This document shows positions 1 through 7,495 of a stretch of 36,985 bases of DNA, in pieces; position 1 is the stretch's first letter; every line of letters begins with the position of its first letter. Source of the DNA: Massilia alkalitolerans DSM 17462 (lineage in GTDB: Bacteria; Pseudomonadota; Gammaproteobacteria; Burkholderiales; Burkholderiaceae_D); contig NZ_ATYR01000003.1 of the NCBI RefSeq assembly GCF_000427785.1, forward strand, positions 1 to 36,985, given 5' to 3'. The notes beneath the pieces were generated by a model that worked only from the letters and a program-made list of their open reading frames with translations, ran no database searches and was not told the origin of the DNA. The translations under genes and the position numbers were made by a program.

Positions 1-17
1 GGCACCTTCATCAAACG

Positions 18-59
18 CCCACACTTATCGACTGTTGATTGTTAAAGAACTGTTGTTCT
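18..59 (-). promoter_or_regulatory. rRNA operon leader: boxB-like hairpin, boxA, boxC
   Basis: Read on the minus strand, this stretch has a small hairpin (AGAAC, loop AACA, GTTCT; 46-59), then AGTTCTTTAACAA (39-51), then GTGTGGG (18-24). The order and sequences match the boxB-boxA-boxC antitermination signals in bacterial rrn leaders; the E. coli boxA core is GCTCTTTAACAA and its boxC is GTGTGGG. In the cell boxA loads NusB/NusE so that polymerase reads through the long untranslated rRNA operon. The 16S gene should therefore begin just left of base 1 on the minus strand. A 16S-23S spacer can also carry boxA, but the promoters immediately upstream favour the 16S leader. Confidence 0.82.
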
Positions 60-115
60 GTACTACCTTGCTGCACCGTGCGAAGCGTTGTGTTCGTCAG
101 CAGCAGAGAAGTGAG

Positions 116-144
116 ATTATGCAGTGTTTCGCTTAACTCGTCAA
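116..144 (-). promoter_or_regulatory. strong sigma-70 promoter of rRNA operon (P2, proximal)
   Basis: On the minus strand, TTGACG (139-144) is separated by exactly 17 bases from CATAAT (116-121). This is close to the sigma-70 consensus and lies about 65 bases upstream of the boxA antiterminator. The start of transcription should fall near base 109. It is the best-matching promoter in the window, as expected for a stable RNA operon. Confidence 0.75.
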
Positions 145-243
145 CCCCTCGTTCGCTTCGTTGCAGATTTTCATCTGCGAACCTTGTCAACTTAACCAAC
201 TGATTTCGTTGAACTTTTTCGGTCGCTACCGAAGCGGAGGCGA

Positions 244-273
244 ACTATAGCAAACCGCCCCACCGTCCCGCAA
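244..273 (-). promoter_or_regulatory. second upstream promoter of rRNA operon (P1, distal)
   Basis: On the minus strand, TTGCGG (268-273), an 18-base spacer and TATAGT (244-249) form a plausible sigma-70 promoter upstream of the proximal one, giving the tandem P1/P2 arrangement common in rrn operons. Between the two lie small palindromes: GCAGAT/ATCTGC (163-178) and TTCGGT/ACCGAA (218-233). These may be leader hairpins or Fis-type regulatory DNA; the sequence alone cannot decide. Confidence 0.5.
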
Positions 274-291
274 GGACTTCGTTGAAATTTT

Positions 292-1857
292 TTACAGGAG
301 CCAGTCGATGGGCAAAAATGACAGCAACTGGACGCCTGCGCGCTTCCAGATGGTCGTCCCCGGCTCCTGGTCATGGCGCCTGAGTTTCCCGCCGGTACGC
401 TCCAGCCAATAGAGCCGCCCCTGCTCGTCCAGGCGAACCTCATAGGCGGTTTCAGGAATCGCGTCGTCGAGTGTCTTGCCCAGCTGCCCGGCCAGTTGCG
501 CACTGTCGATCACCAGGCCCATCTCGGTATTCAGGTCGATCGAGCGCCGGTCCATATTGAAGGAGCCGACGTACACTGCGCGGCCATCCACACCGAAGGT
601 CTTGGCGTGCAGGCTCGAGGCGGAGCTGCCGAAGCGCCCCTTGCCGCGTTCCGGCAGCTCCGCTCCCCATCTGCGGCGCAGCTCGAACACCGAGACACCG
701 GCCTCGATCAGCCCGCGGCGCCACTTGGCATAGCCGGCGTGCACGGCCGCCACATCGGTCGCCTCGAGGGAGTTGGTCAGCACGCGCACGTGCACGCCTC
801 CGCGCGCGATATCGCCGAGGGTGTGCGCAGCATCCTTGCTGGGAACGAAATACGGCGAAACCAGGTCGAGCTGCCGCTTCGGCTCGCCCAACAGTTTGCG
901 CAGGCCCACCGCCATGCGGTCGTCCGGATCGGCCTTGCCCAGCACTTTCGCCGGATCGTCGCTCACCAGACGCGTAGGGCTCCACTCCAGCGGCAGCTGG
1001 CCTTCCACCAACTGCTCGACGAAGGGCGAGGTCCGGATCGCCTCGAGGTAACGCTGGGCGGCAGGCCGCTCGCGCAAGGCGACCGCGCGCTCGGCCAGTG
1101 CGCCGGGACGCTGCGCATCGTCCGCATCGACCAGCGTCGTGACGGGATAGGCGGAAGTACTGTTCCAGTAGCGGTCGAAATCCTGCGACACGTCGCGCAC
1201 CACCGGGCCGACCGCCAGCACGTCGAGGTCGACGAACAGCATGTCGCCCGCGACGCCAAAATATTCGTCGCCCACGTTGCGGCCGCCGACGATCGTTGCC
1301 TGGCCGTCCGCCGTGAAGGACTTGTTGTGCATGCGCCGGTTCAGCCGGCTGAAATCGGTGAGGTAGCCCAGGCTGCGCCAGCGACGCAGCGCGAAGGGAT
1401 TGAAGAGCCGCACCTCGACGTTCGGTTCACGGTCGAGGGCCGCCAGGCTTGGGTCGAGTCCGGCGGTATTGTTATCGTCCAGCAGCAGGCGAACCCGCAC
1501 GCCGCGCGCCGCGGCCTCGCGCAAGGCATCCAGCATCAGCGTGCCGGTCAGGTCGCCGCGCCATATATAGTACTGGACGTCGAGACTGCGCTCGGCGCTG
1601 CGGGCGAGCAGGACGCGTGCCGCAAAGGCATCGCGCCCGTCGATCAGGGGATGGATCCCGGAGCAGCCGGGATGCGCGGCCGCCAGTGGGGCGATGGCCT
1701 GCCCCAGCCGTGTAGTGTGGGTGCCGTCCAGAGTGAAGCTGGCGGCGCGCTGGCCCAGTGGCGGCAGCGCGCTGCAGCCGTAAGCCGCCACCGCGACCGC
1801 GATGACGACGAGCGCCGCCGCTCCTCGACGCAATGCCGGGAACGACGCCGCCCGCAT
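292..1857 (-). CDS. phospholipase D-family lipoprotein (cardiolipin synthase-like)
   Basis: This 521-residue protein has two HxKx4D phospholipase D motifs: HNKSFTAD near residue 176 and HAKTFGVD near residue 414. Each is followed by the GG/GS-N segment typical of the family. The two halves together form one active site that transfers or hydrolyses phosphatidyl groups through a phosphohistidine. The N-terminus has a hydrophobic signal ending in AAYGC, a likely lipobox, so the enzyme is probably anchored in the periplasm. It starts 3 bases after the enoyl-CoA hydratase stop, with a GAAGGA ribosome site inside that gene's end, so the two are probably cotranscribed. Cardiolipin synthesis, phospholipase or exported nuclease activity all remain possible; the fold assignment is firm and the substrate is not. 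Confidence 0.88.
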   Translation of the reverse strand: MRAASFPALRRGAAALVVIAVAVAAYGCSALPPLGQRAASFTLDGTHTTRLGQAIAPLAAAHPGCSGIHPLIDGRDAFAARVLLARSAERSLDVQYYIWRGDLTGTLMLDALREAAARGVRVRLLLDDNNTAGLDPSLAALDREPNVEVRLFNPFALRRWRSLGYLTDFSRLNRRMHNKSFTADGQATIVGGRNVGDEYFGVAGDMLFVDLDVLAVGPVVRDVSQDFDRYWNSTSAYPVTTLVDADDAQRPGALAERAVALRERPAAQRYLEAIRTSPFVEQLVEGQLPLEWSPTRLVSDDPAKVLGKADPDDRMAVGLRKLLGEPKRQLDLVSPYFVPSKDAAHTLGDIARGGVHVRVLTNSLEATDVAAVHAGYAKWRRGLIEAGVSVFELRRRWGAELPERGKGRFGSSASSLHAKTFGVDGRAVYVGSFNMDRRSIDLNTEMGLVIDSAQLAGQLGKTLDDAIPETAYEVRLDEQGRLYWLERTGGKLRRHDQEPGTTIWKRAGVQLLSFLPIDWLL

Positions 1858-1860
1858 CGC

Positions 1861-2640
1861 TTACATTCCTTCGAAGTTCGGCTTGCGCTTCTCGAGGAAG
1901 GCCGCCATGCCTTCTTTCTGCGCAGGCGTGCCGAAGCCGGCATGGAAGTAGCGGCGCTCGTAGCGCACGCCTTCGTTCAGCGGCACCTGGTAGGCCTGGT
2001 TCACGCAATCCTTGATCTGCATGGCGACCGATACCGGCATCTCGGCGATGCCCTGGGCCACCTTGACCGCCTCTTCCATCACGCTCTCGACCGGGTACAC
2101 GCGCGACACCAGGCCAGTGCGCTCGGCCTCGGCGGCGTCGATCATGCGGGTGGTGAGCAGCATGTCCATCGCCTTCGACTTCGAGATCGCGCGCGGCAGG
2201 CGCTGGGTGCCGCCGGCGCCCGGGGTCACGCCCACCTTGATTTCCGGCTGGCCGAACTTGGCGCTCTCGGACGCGATAAGGAAGTCGCACATCATGGCCA
2301 GTTCGCAGCCGCCGCCCAGGCAGTAGCCCGACACCACGCCGATCACCGGCTTGCGGATGTTCAGGATGTGTTCCCAGTTGCGGCCGATGTAGTTGCCCGG
2401 GTAGGTGTCCGCCGCATAGGTGTAGTTCGCCATGGCCGCGATATCGGCGCCCGCCGCGAAGACCTTGTCGCTGCCGGTCAGGACGATGACGTTGACCGCC
2501 GGGTCGGCGTCGAACTTGTGCAGGGCATCACCCAGCTCGTTCATCATGTTGTCGTTCAGCGCGTTCATCGCCTTCGGACGGTTCAGGCGGATCACGACGA
2601 CCTTGCCGTGGTTTTCGATCAGCAGATCTGCATATTCCAT
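1861..2640 (-). CDS. enoyl-CoA hydratase (crotonase family)
   Basis: This 259-residue protein hydrates trans-2-enoyl-CoA to 3-hydroxyacyl-CoA, a beta-oxidation step, in the cytoplasm. The crotonase signature is clear. The oxyanion-hole segments are AAGADIAAM near residue 65 and GYCLGGGCELAMMCD near residue 105. Both glutamates that correspond to the mitochondrial catalytic pair are present, in GGCELAMM and in GQPEIKVG, so it should be an active hydratase rather than an isomerase. The length is normal. ATG at 2640 is preceded by AAGGGA. It is the first gene of a two-gene unit with the downstream phospholipase D lipoprotein; no metabolic link between the two is obvious. PaaF-type and general short-chain hydratases cannot be separated from sequence alone. 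Confidence 0.93.
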   Translation of the reverse strand: MEYADLLIENHGKVVVIRLNRPKAMNALNDNMMNELGDALHKFDADPAVNVIVLTGSDKVFAAGADIAAMANYTYAADTYPGNYIGRNWEHILNIRKPVIGVVSGYCLGGGCELAMMCDFLIASESAKFGQPEIKVGVTPGAGGTQRLPRAISKSKAMDMLLTTRMIDAAEAERTGLVSRVYPVESVMEEAVKVAQGIAEMPVSVAMQIKDCVNQAYQVPLNEGVRYERRYFHAGFGTPAQKEGMAAFLEKRKPNFEGM

Positions 2641-2799
2641 GTGGCTTTCCCTTGTGAGGTGGACGGATTGCCGGGATTGTAACGTCTCGCGCTCAATCAA
2701 ACACGGTATGATTATTTGTTCAGCAATAATCTGTGCGAGATCACCATTCTTTCGTTCGGCAACAACTGGTTGCAAAAGCGCGTCTCCGCCGACTCGGTG

Positions 2800-4017
2800 A
2801 TGCGCAAGCCCGACTTCCGCCGCTTCTGGTTCAGCAGCATCCTGGCACATTTCGGCGCGCAGATCACGCTGCTGGCCCTGCCGATCTGCGCGGTGCTGAT
2901 GCTGCATGCGACGCCGGCGCAGATGGGCACCCTGGCCGCCTTCGAATCCCTGCCCTTCCTGCTGTTCGGCCTTCCCTCCGGCGTCCTGCTGGACCGCAGC
3001 CGGCGCCTGCCGGTCATCATGTGCAGCGATCTCATGGTGGCGATCGCGCTGGCCAGCGTGCCGCTGGCCTGGTGGCTGGACATGCTGACCATCCCCTGGC
3101 TGTATGCGGTCGGCTTCGTAATCGGCGCCGGCCATGTGGTGGGCGGGAGTGCGGAACAGGTATTCCTCACCTTCCTGGTCGGGCGCGACGGCCTGGTGGA
3201 CGCCCAGGCCAAGTTCGCGGCCACTGAATCGGCCGCGCGCGTGGTCGGCCCCGGCATGGCGGGCGGCCTGGTGCAGCTGCTGGGCGCGCCGATCGCCATC
3301 CTGTGCAATGTGGCGGGTTTCATCATTTCGCTGCTCAACCTGCGCCGCATCCGCGCACGCGAGCCGCAGCCGCCGCCCTCGACCTCCCATCCGCTGCGCG
3401 ACATCCAGGAGGGCCTGGCCTTCGTCTGGAACCAGCCGCTGCTGCGCACCCTGGCCTGGGTGTCGGCCTGCTGGCACCTGCTCTTTTATGGCTACACCGC
3501 CCTGCACGTGCTGTTCGCCACCCGCGTGCTCGGCATGACGCCGGGGACCATGGGCATGGCCAACATGCTGGGCGGCCTGGGCGTGCTGGCGGCCTCGCTG
3601 CTGGTCAAGCCGCTCTCGAGGCGCTTGGGCACCGGCGGCGGCATCCTGGTCGGCCTGTGCGTGTCGGCGTTCGGCTTCGCCCTGGTGCCGGCCATCCCGC
3701 CGGCGCTGTTCGGCAGCGCAGCCTGGACGGTGGCGGCCTACGCCATCGTGGTGTTCTGGATCGACTGCGGCGCTACGCTGTTCTTCGTGCCCTACATCGC
3801 CCTGCGCCAGCGCGTGACGCCCGATGCGGTGCTGGGCCGGATGGTGGCGACGATGCGCGCCCTGACCGTGGCTGCGGCGCCGCTGGGCGCCCTGCTGGCG
3901 GGCGGGCTGGGCGAAGGCTTCGGCGTGCGCGCAGGCCTGGGCTGCATTGCCGCCGGCGCCGTCCTGCTGGCGGCCGGCGGTGTATTCGGCACCCGCCTCA
4001 AAGAGGCGAAGGAGTAA
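2800..4017 (+). CDS. MFS transporter, exporter type
   Basis: This is an integral membrane protein of about 405 residues with roughly twelve hydrophobic segments. The loop after helix 2 reads GLPSGVLLDRSRR, a good match to the MFS A-motif between helices 2 and 3. The family uses ion gradients to move small solutes; the overall pattern resembles EntS/multidrug-type exporters, but the substrate is not predictable. The start is uncertain. The frame is open upstream to TTG at 2716, but those 28 residues look unconserved and have no ribosome site. ATG at 2800 gives MRKPDFRRFW, the usual family N-terminus, and the usual length. It is divergent from the enoyl-CoA hydratase and convergent with mltA, with 8 bases between stops. 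Confidence 0.85.
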   Translation: MRKPDFRRFWFSSILAHFGAQITLLALPICAVLMLHATPAQMGTLAAFESLPFLLFGLPSGVLLDRSRRLPVIMCSDLMVAIALASVPLAWWLDMLTIPWLYAVGFVIGAGHVVGGSAEQVFLTFLVGRDGLVDAQAKFAATESAARVVGPGMAGGLVQLLGAPIAILCNVAGFIISLLNLRRIRAREPQPPPSTSHPLRDIQEGLAFVWNQPLLRTLAWVSACWHLLFYGYTALHVLFATRVLGMTPGTMGMANMLGGLGVLAASLLVKPLSRRLGTGGGILVGLCVSAFGFALVPAIPPALFGSAAWTVAAYAIVVFWIDCGATLFFVPYIALRQRVTPDAVLGRMVATMRALTVAAAPLGALLAGGLGEGFGVRAGLGCIAAGAVLLAAGGVFGTRLKEAKE

Positions 4018-4025
4018 GTCCGGAA

Positions 4026-5261
4026 TTACTGCGCCGCGCGCGGCAGCAGCACCCAGACCGTGCCGCGCTGCTTCATCTTGCCGGCCCGGTCCATCGCGTC
4101 GGGGCCGAAGCCGTAGAAGAAGTCGGCCCGCACCGCGCCGCGGATGGCGCCGCCGGTATCCTGCGCCATCATCAGGCGCTGCATCGGCACCTCGCTGCCG
4201 GCTTCGGTGGTCGCCAGGTACAGCGGCGCACCGAGCGGCACGAAGGCCGGATCGATCGCCACCGAACGCCCCGGCGTGAGCGGCACGCCCAGCGCGCCCT
4301 TCGGGCCGAGCGAAGGATCCGGCAGTTTCTCTTCGCGGAAGAAGATATAGCTGGGGTTCACATTGAACAGTTCCTGGCGGCGCCCCGGATTGGCCACGAT
4401 CCAGGCGCGGATGCCCTGGGCCGTGGCCTCCTCGGCGGTGAGTTCGCCCTGCTCCACCAGCCAGCGCCCGATCGCCTTGTAAGGATGGCCGTTCTGGTCG
4501 GCGTAGGCCACGCGCACGGTCTCGCCGGTGTCGAGCTGCACCCGCCCCGAGCCCTGCACTTCGAGGAAGAAGGCCTCGACCGGATCGTTCACCCACACCA
4601 GCTCCTTGCCGGCGAAGGGCGCACGCGCGATCTCGGCGCGGCTGCTGTACGGCACCACGGTCTTGCCGGACAGGCGGCCGCGCAGGCGCATGCCCTTCAG
4701 CTGCGGATACACACTGCCCAGGTCGACCGTGAGCAGGTCGCCTGGTACGCGGTAGAGCGGCGTCTGGTAGGCCCCAGCGCGCTTGCGCGAACCGTACAAC
4801 ATCGCTTCGTAATAACCGGTGATCAGGCCGGTGTCGGCGCCATCGGCGGCGCGCACCAGGTTCGGCACGAACCGGCTCTCGAAGAAGCCGCGCACCGCGG
4901 CGGCGTCGCTCCCGTCCACGGCGCGGGCCGCGGCGCACGCCGCTTTCCAGTCAGGCTTGCTGGCCAGGCCGCGGCAGGATTGCAGCAGGGCCGGCCAGGC
5001 CTGGCGCAGGTCGTCCTGTTCCCAGCCCGGCAGCGCACTGAAGGTGGTCGGCGTCATGAGCGGCGCCGGCGCCGGCGGCTGGGCCGGGACTGTCGGCTGC
5101 GCGGGCGCCGCCGGCTGCTCCGGCACATAGACCGGGCCGACCGGCGGCGGCATGCGCACCGGTTCGGCGGGCTTGGGCGGCTGCTGCGGCGTGGTCGAGC
5201 AGGCGCTCAAAAAGGCGACGAGGGCAAGCGAAGCGGTTACACTGCGGCGTGTCGATGGCAT
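4026..5261 (-). CDS. mltA: membrane-bound lytic murein transglycosylase A
   Basis: MltA cleaves the glycan strand of peptidoglycan between MurNAc and GlcNAc, forming 1,6-anhydroMurNAc, and sits on the inner face of the outer membrane. The 411-residue protein begins with a lipoprotein signal ending in LSAC, followed by a proline-rich linker of about 55 residues. The central MltA domain includes GLITGYYEAMLYGSRK. At the C-terminus is the 3D domain, with the aspartate-containing GFGPDAMDRAG. The frame stays open to 5321, but the lipobox only makes sense from ATG 5261, so I chose that start. The gene is convergent with the MFS gene and divergent from a small membrane gene 26 bases away. Confidence 0.92.
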   Translation of the reverse strand: MPSTRRSVTASLALVAFLSACSTTPQQPPKPAEPVRMPPPVGPVYVPEQPAAPAQPTVPAQPPAPAPLMTPTTFSALPGWEQDDLRQAWPALLQSCRGLASKPDWKAACAAARAVDGSDAAAVRGFFESRFVPNLVRAADGADTGLITGYYEAMLYGSRKRAGAYQTPLYRVPGDLLTVDLGSVYPQLKGMRLRGRLSGKTVVPYSSRAEIARAPFAGKELVWVNDPVEAFFLEVQGSGRVQLDTGETVRVAYADQNGHPYKAIGRWLVEQGELTAEEATAQGIRAWIVANPGRRQELFNVNPSYIFFREEKLPDPSLGPKGALGVPLTPGRSVAIDPAFVPLGAPLYLATTEAGSEVPMQRLMMAQDTGGAIRGAVRADFFYGFGPDAMDRAGKMKQRGTVWVLLPRAAQ

Positions 5262-5287
5262 AAGAACAAATGGACTGAAGGACCGAT

Positions 5288-5425
5288 ATGTGGATCTTGA
5301 TGGTGGAAGCCGGCGTGGCACTCTTCCTGCTCGTCTTTATCGTCTGGTGGACGATGTTTGCGGGCCGCAAGGACGTGCCGCGCGACGAGCCGGCACAGAA
5401 ACAACGTGAGGCCGACGAACAGTAA
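5288..5425 (+). CDS. small single-pass membrane protein (45 aa)
   Basis: This short reading frame encodes 45 residues. Residues 2-23 are hydrophobic with tryptophans at the end (VFIVWWTMF), followed by AGRK and then a strongly charged tail rich in D, E, Q, K and R. This suggests an N-out or N-in single-span protein with a cytoplasmic tail. A good ribosome site, GAAGGA, lies 5 bases before ATG, and the stop is followed 15 bases later by the apaG stop on the other strand. The codons favour G/C at third positions like real genes around it. It lies between mltA and apaG. I do not recognise a function; a role in the envelope is only a guess from location. Confidence 0.62.
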   Translation: MWILMVEAGVALFLLVFIVWWTMFAGRKDVPRDEPAQKQREADEQ

Positions 5426-5440
5426 GCTGTGCTGCGGTGA

Positions 5441-5815
5441 TCAGTGCAGCGCGCCGGGCTGGGCCAGCACGAATTCCGGAATCGGCACTTCGAAGCGGTG
5501 GCCATCCTCGGCCACGCAGAAGTATTCGCCCTTCATCGAGCCCTGCGGCGTTGCCGACTGGGTGCCGCTGGTGTACTCGAACTGCTGGCCCGGCTGCAGC
5601 AGCGGCTGATGGCCGACCACGCCCAGGCCGCTCACTTCCTGCACCGCGTTGTTGGCGTCGGTGATGACCCAATGGCGCGAGATCAGCTGGGCGGCGATGC
5701 TGCCCGTGTTGGTAATCGTGATGGTGTAGCTGAACACGTACTGGTCCCGTTCCGGGTTGGACTGTTCGGACAGGTACTGGGTCCTGACCTTGACAGCGAA
5801 TTCATAGGCGGGCAT
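5441..5815 (-). CDS. apaG: ApaG protein (Co2+/Mg2+ efflux-associated)
   Basis: This 124-residue protein fits the ApaG family in length (E. coli ApaG is 125) and sequence. It has an all-beta, fibronectin-type fold, with typical segments YTITITNTGSIAAQLISRHW, GLGVVGHQPLLQPGQ and a final GEYFCVAEDG region. ApaG mutants in Salmonella are affected in cobalt resistance and magnesium efflux, but the molecular role is unsettled. The frame extends upstream to 5875, but ATG at 5815 has AAGGA seven bases before it and gives the conserved N-terminus. The neighbouring rpe is divergent, 157 bases away, a gene order seen across Burkholderiales. Confidence 0.95.
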   Translation of the reverse strand: MPAYEFAVKVRTQYLSEQSNPERDQYVFSYTITITNTGSIAAQLISRHWVITDANNAVQEVSGLGVVGHQPLLQPGQQFEYTSGTQSATPQGSMKGEYFCVAEDGHRFEVPIPEFVLAQPGALH

Positions 5816-5972
5816 GGGGATTCCTTGCGTGATCGTCAATATTGGTGGAAGCGCCCTGTGTGGCACAAACGACAATCATACCGCGCGGCGGCTTTCCAAG
5901 TCGCCGCGGGCGCAGCGGGCATGCGCTTCATCAGCGTAAAATATCGGATTCTTTTTAACGGCACGACCTTTC

Positions 5973-6644
5973 ATGACTACCTACCGCATCGCTCCCAGCA
6001 TCCTGTCCGCCGATTTCGCCCGTCTGGGCGAGGAAGTGCGCAATGTCGTCGCCGCCGGCGCCGACATCATCCACTTCGACGTGATGGACAACCACTACGT
6101 CCCGAACCTGACCATCGGCCCGCTGGTGTGCCAGGCGATCCGCCCGCACGTGCAGGTGCCGATCGACGTGCACCTGATGGTCAAGCCGGTCGACCGCATC
6201 ATCCCGGACTTCGCCAAGGCCGGCGCCGACATCATCACCTTCCACCCGGAAGCCTCGGAGCACATCGACCGCACCCTGCAGCTGATCCGCGATAACGGCT
6301 GCAAGGCCGGCCTGGTGTTCAACCCGCACACCCCGCTGCACTACCTCGAACACGTGATGGACAAGATCGACATGATCCTGATCATGTCGGTGAACCCGGG
6401 CTTCGGCGGCCAGTCCTTCATCCCGCAGGCGCTGAAGAAGATCGCCATGGCGCGCCGCATGATCGACGAGTCGGGCCGCGACATCATGCTGGAAGTCGAT
6501 GGCGGCATCAAGGCCGACAACATCGCCGAAGCGGCCGCCGCAGGCGCCGACACCTTCGTCGCAGGTTCCGCGATCTTCGGCAAGCCGGACTACAAGGCCG
6601 TGATCGACGCGATGCGCGGCGAACTGGCCAAGGTCGGACAATAA
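5973..6644 (+). CDS. rpe: ribulose-phosphate 3-epimerase
   Basis: Rpe interconverts ribulose-5-phosphate and xylulose-5-phosphate in the pentose phosphate pathway. The 223 residues contain all family landmarks of this TIM barrel. These are [13 protein letters not shown] at the start, [17 protein letters not shown] (metal-binding His and catalytic Asp), [14 protein letters not shown] and VDGGIK with the second catalytic Asp. The stop overlaps the next start (TAATG at 6642-6646), so rpe and gph are translationally coupled. A -10-like TAAAAT at 5937 lies just upstream, but I see no convincing -35. Identification is very secure. Confidence 0.97.
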   Translation: MTTYRIAPSILSADFARLGEEVRNVVAAGADIIHFDVMDNHYVPNLTIGPLVCQAIRPHVQVPIDVHLMVKPVDRIIPDFAKAGADIITFHPEASEHIDRTLQLIRDNGCKAGLVFNPHTPLHYLEHVMDKIDMILIMSVNPGFGGQSFIPQALKKIAMARRMIDESGRDIMLEVDGGIKADNIAEAAAAGADTFVAGSAIFGKPDYKAVIDAMRGELAKVGQ

Positions 6645-7342
6645 TGCGGGCCGGCGCAGCAGGCATCCGGGCCGCCATCATCGACCTGGACGGCACCATG
6701 CTCGACACGGTGCCCGACTTCGAGGCGGCCCTGAACGGCATGCGCGCCGACCTGGGCCTGGCGCCCATCACGCAGGCGACCATCAAGCCGCTGGTCGGCA
6801 AGGGCTCCGAAAAACTGGTGCGCGACGCGCTGCTACTCGACTGGGACGCGGCGCGCGTGGACGCGGTGTTCGACGAGGCGCTGGCCGGCTACCAGCGCCA
6901 CTACCTCGCCATCAACGGCGAGCGCGCTACCCTGTTCGAGGGCGTGACCGAGGGCCTGCAGGCCATGCGCGCGCAAGGCCTGCGCCTGGTCTGCGTGACC
7001 AACAAGCCGATCGCTTTCACGCTTCCCCTGCTCGACCAGAAGGGCCTGGCGCCGTATTTCGAGCGCGTGTTCGGCGGCGATTCCTTCGAGAAGAAGAAGC
7101 CGGACCCGATGCCGATGCTGGGCGCCTGCGCCGCGCTCGACCTGCCGCCTTCACAAGTGGTGGCGATCGGCGACTCGTCCAACGACGCCGAAAGCGCACG
7201 CGCCGCCGGTTGTTTCGTGCTCACCGTCCCATATGGTTATAACCACGGACGGCCTATACAAGAAATTAATTCTGATGGTATAGTGAGTTCGCTGCTAGAA
7301 GCGGCAGAGCAGATATCTGCGCATAACCACACCGCAAAATAA
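6644..7342 (+). CDS. gph: phosphoglycolate phosphatase
   Basis: Gph is a HAD-superfamily enzyme that removes phosphate from 2-phosphoglycolate. The 232 residues show motif I DLDGTMLDT (nucleophile Asp near residue 15), motif II VTNKP, motif III lysine in KKKPDP and motif IV GDSSNDAESA. The helical cap between motifs I and II fits the Gph class. The start codon overlaps the rpe stop. The last 100 bases are clearly AT-richer than the rest of the gene and end only 11 bases before the trp leader peptide. This suggests that the gph end doubles as promoter DNA for the trp operon. Substrate specificity rests on the rpe-gph-trpE context, which is standard in proteobacteria. Confidence 0.94.
   Translation: MRAGAAGIRAAIIDLDGTMLDTVPDFEAALNGMRADLGLAPITQATIKPLVGKGSEKLVRDALLLDWDAARVDAVFDEALAGYQRHYLAINGERATLFEGVTEGLQAMRAQGLRLVCVTNKPIAFTLPLLDQKGLAPYFERVFGGDSFEKKKPDPMPMLGACAALDLPPSQVVAIGDSSNDAESARAAGCFVLTVPYGYNHGRPIQEINSDGIVSSLLEAAEQISAHNHTAK
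7276..7284 (+). promoter_or_regulatory. putative extended -10 promoter for trp leader, inside gph
   Basis: TGGTATAGT at 7276-7284 fits an extended -10 element (TGn followed by a TATAAT-like hexamer). It sits in an AT-rich patch in the last codons of gph, about 70 bases before the trp leader peptide. No good -35 hexamer is seen 17 bases upstream, which extended -10 promoters do not need. It would place the transcript start near 7290. Inference only; readthrough from rpe-gph may also feed the trp genes. Confidence 0.35.
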
Positions 7343-7353
7343 GTTATCTATAC

Positions 7354-7440
7354 ATGTTTTTCACCAAAAAACACACTGTCAACCAGACCGGCGCCCTTGA
7401 GGCCTGGCTGTGGCGACGCTGGCAATCCTGGGCTAACTAA
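7354..7440 (+). CDS. trpL: tryptophan operon leader peptide
   Basis: This 28-residue reading frame encodes a peptide ending AWLWRRWQSWAN. Four Trp codons (7405, 7411, 7420 and 7429) fall within its last eleven codons, whereas Trp is otherwise rare. It starts 11 bases after gph, ends just before a strong intrinsic terminator, and is followed by trpE. This is the signature of ribosome-mediated attenuation: the ribosome's progress through Trp codons senses charged tRNA-Trp and decides whether transcription continues. The peptide itself is not expected to have a metabolic role. No strong ribosome site is seen before ATG. It lies in a region where no other gene fits. Confidence 0.85.
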   Translation: MFFTKKHTVNQTGALEAWLWRRWQSWAN

Positions 7441-7460
7441 CCCGTCCCCGATTGCTGTCG
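7414..7460 (+). promoter_or_regulatory. candidate trp antiterminator pairing
   Basis: CGAC (7414-7417) and GCAATC (7422-7427) can pair with GTCG (7457-7460) and GATTGC (7450-7455), respectively. The right-hand strand overlaps the 5' arm of the terminator (7455-7461), so the two structures exclude each other, as expected of an attenuator. Unlike in E. coli, the left-hand strand lies inside the coding region among the Trp codons. Pairing was judged by eye, without energy calculation. Confidence 0.5.
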
Positions 7461-7485
7461 GCCGTGCTCGTCCGACAGGTTTTTT
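7455..7485 (+). terminator. trp attenuator intrinsic terminator
   Basis: A perfect 7-bp stem, CTGTCGG (7455-7461) and CCGACAG (7472-7478), encloses a 10-base loop. It is followed by G and six T residues (7480-7485). It lies 14 bases after the leader peptide stop and 47 bases before trpE, so it should stop transcription of the trp operon when tryptophan is plentiful. Confidence 0.88.
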
Positions 7486-7495
7486 GAAGTGAACC

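Noticed and set aside
218..233. TTCGGT/ACCGAA hairpin as terminator of the phospholipase gene
   Set aside because: On the minus strand it is followed by an A-run, not a T-run, and it lies between the two rRNA promoters.
373..2682. 769-residue open frame on plus, opposite the phospholipase D and enoyl-CoA hydratase genes
   Set aside because: Shadow of GC-rich coding on the other strand. Both minus-strand genes have complete family motifs, and this frame gives a His/Arg/Ala-rich product without any domain.
2641..4938. Upstream extension of the enoyl-CoA hydratase frame to 1,025 residues
   Set aside because: The extension runs antisense through the MFS and along mltA. The conserved hydratase N-terminus begins at ATG 2640 with a ribosome site.
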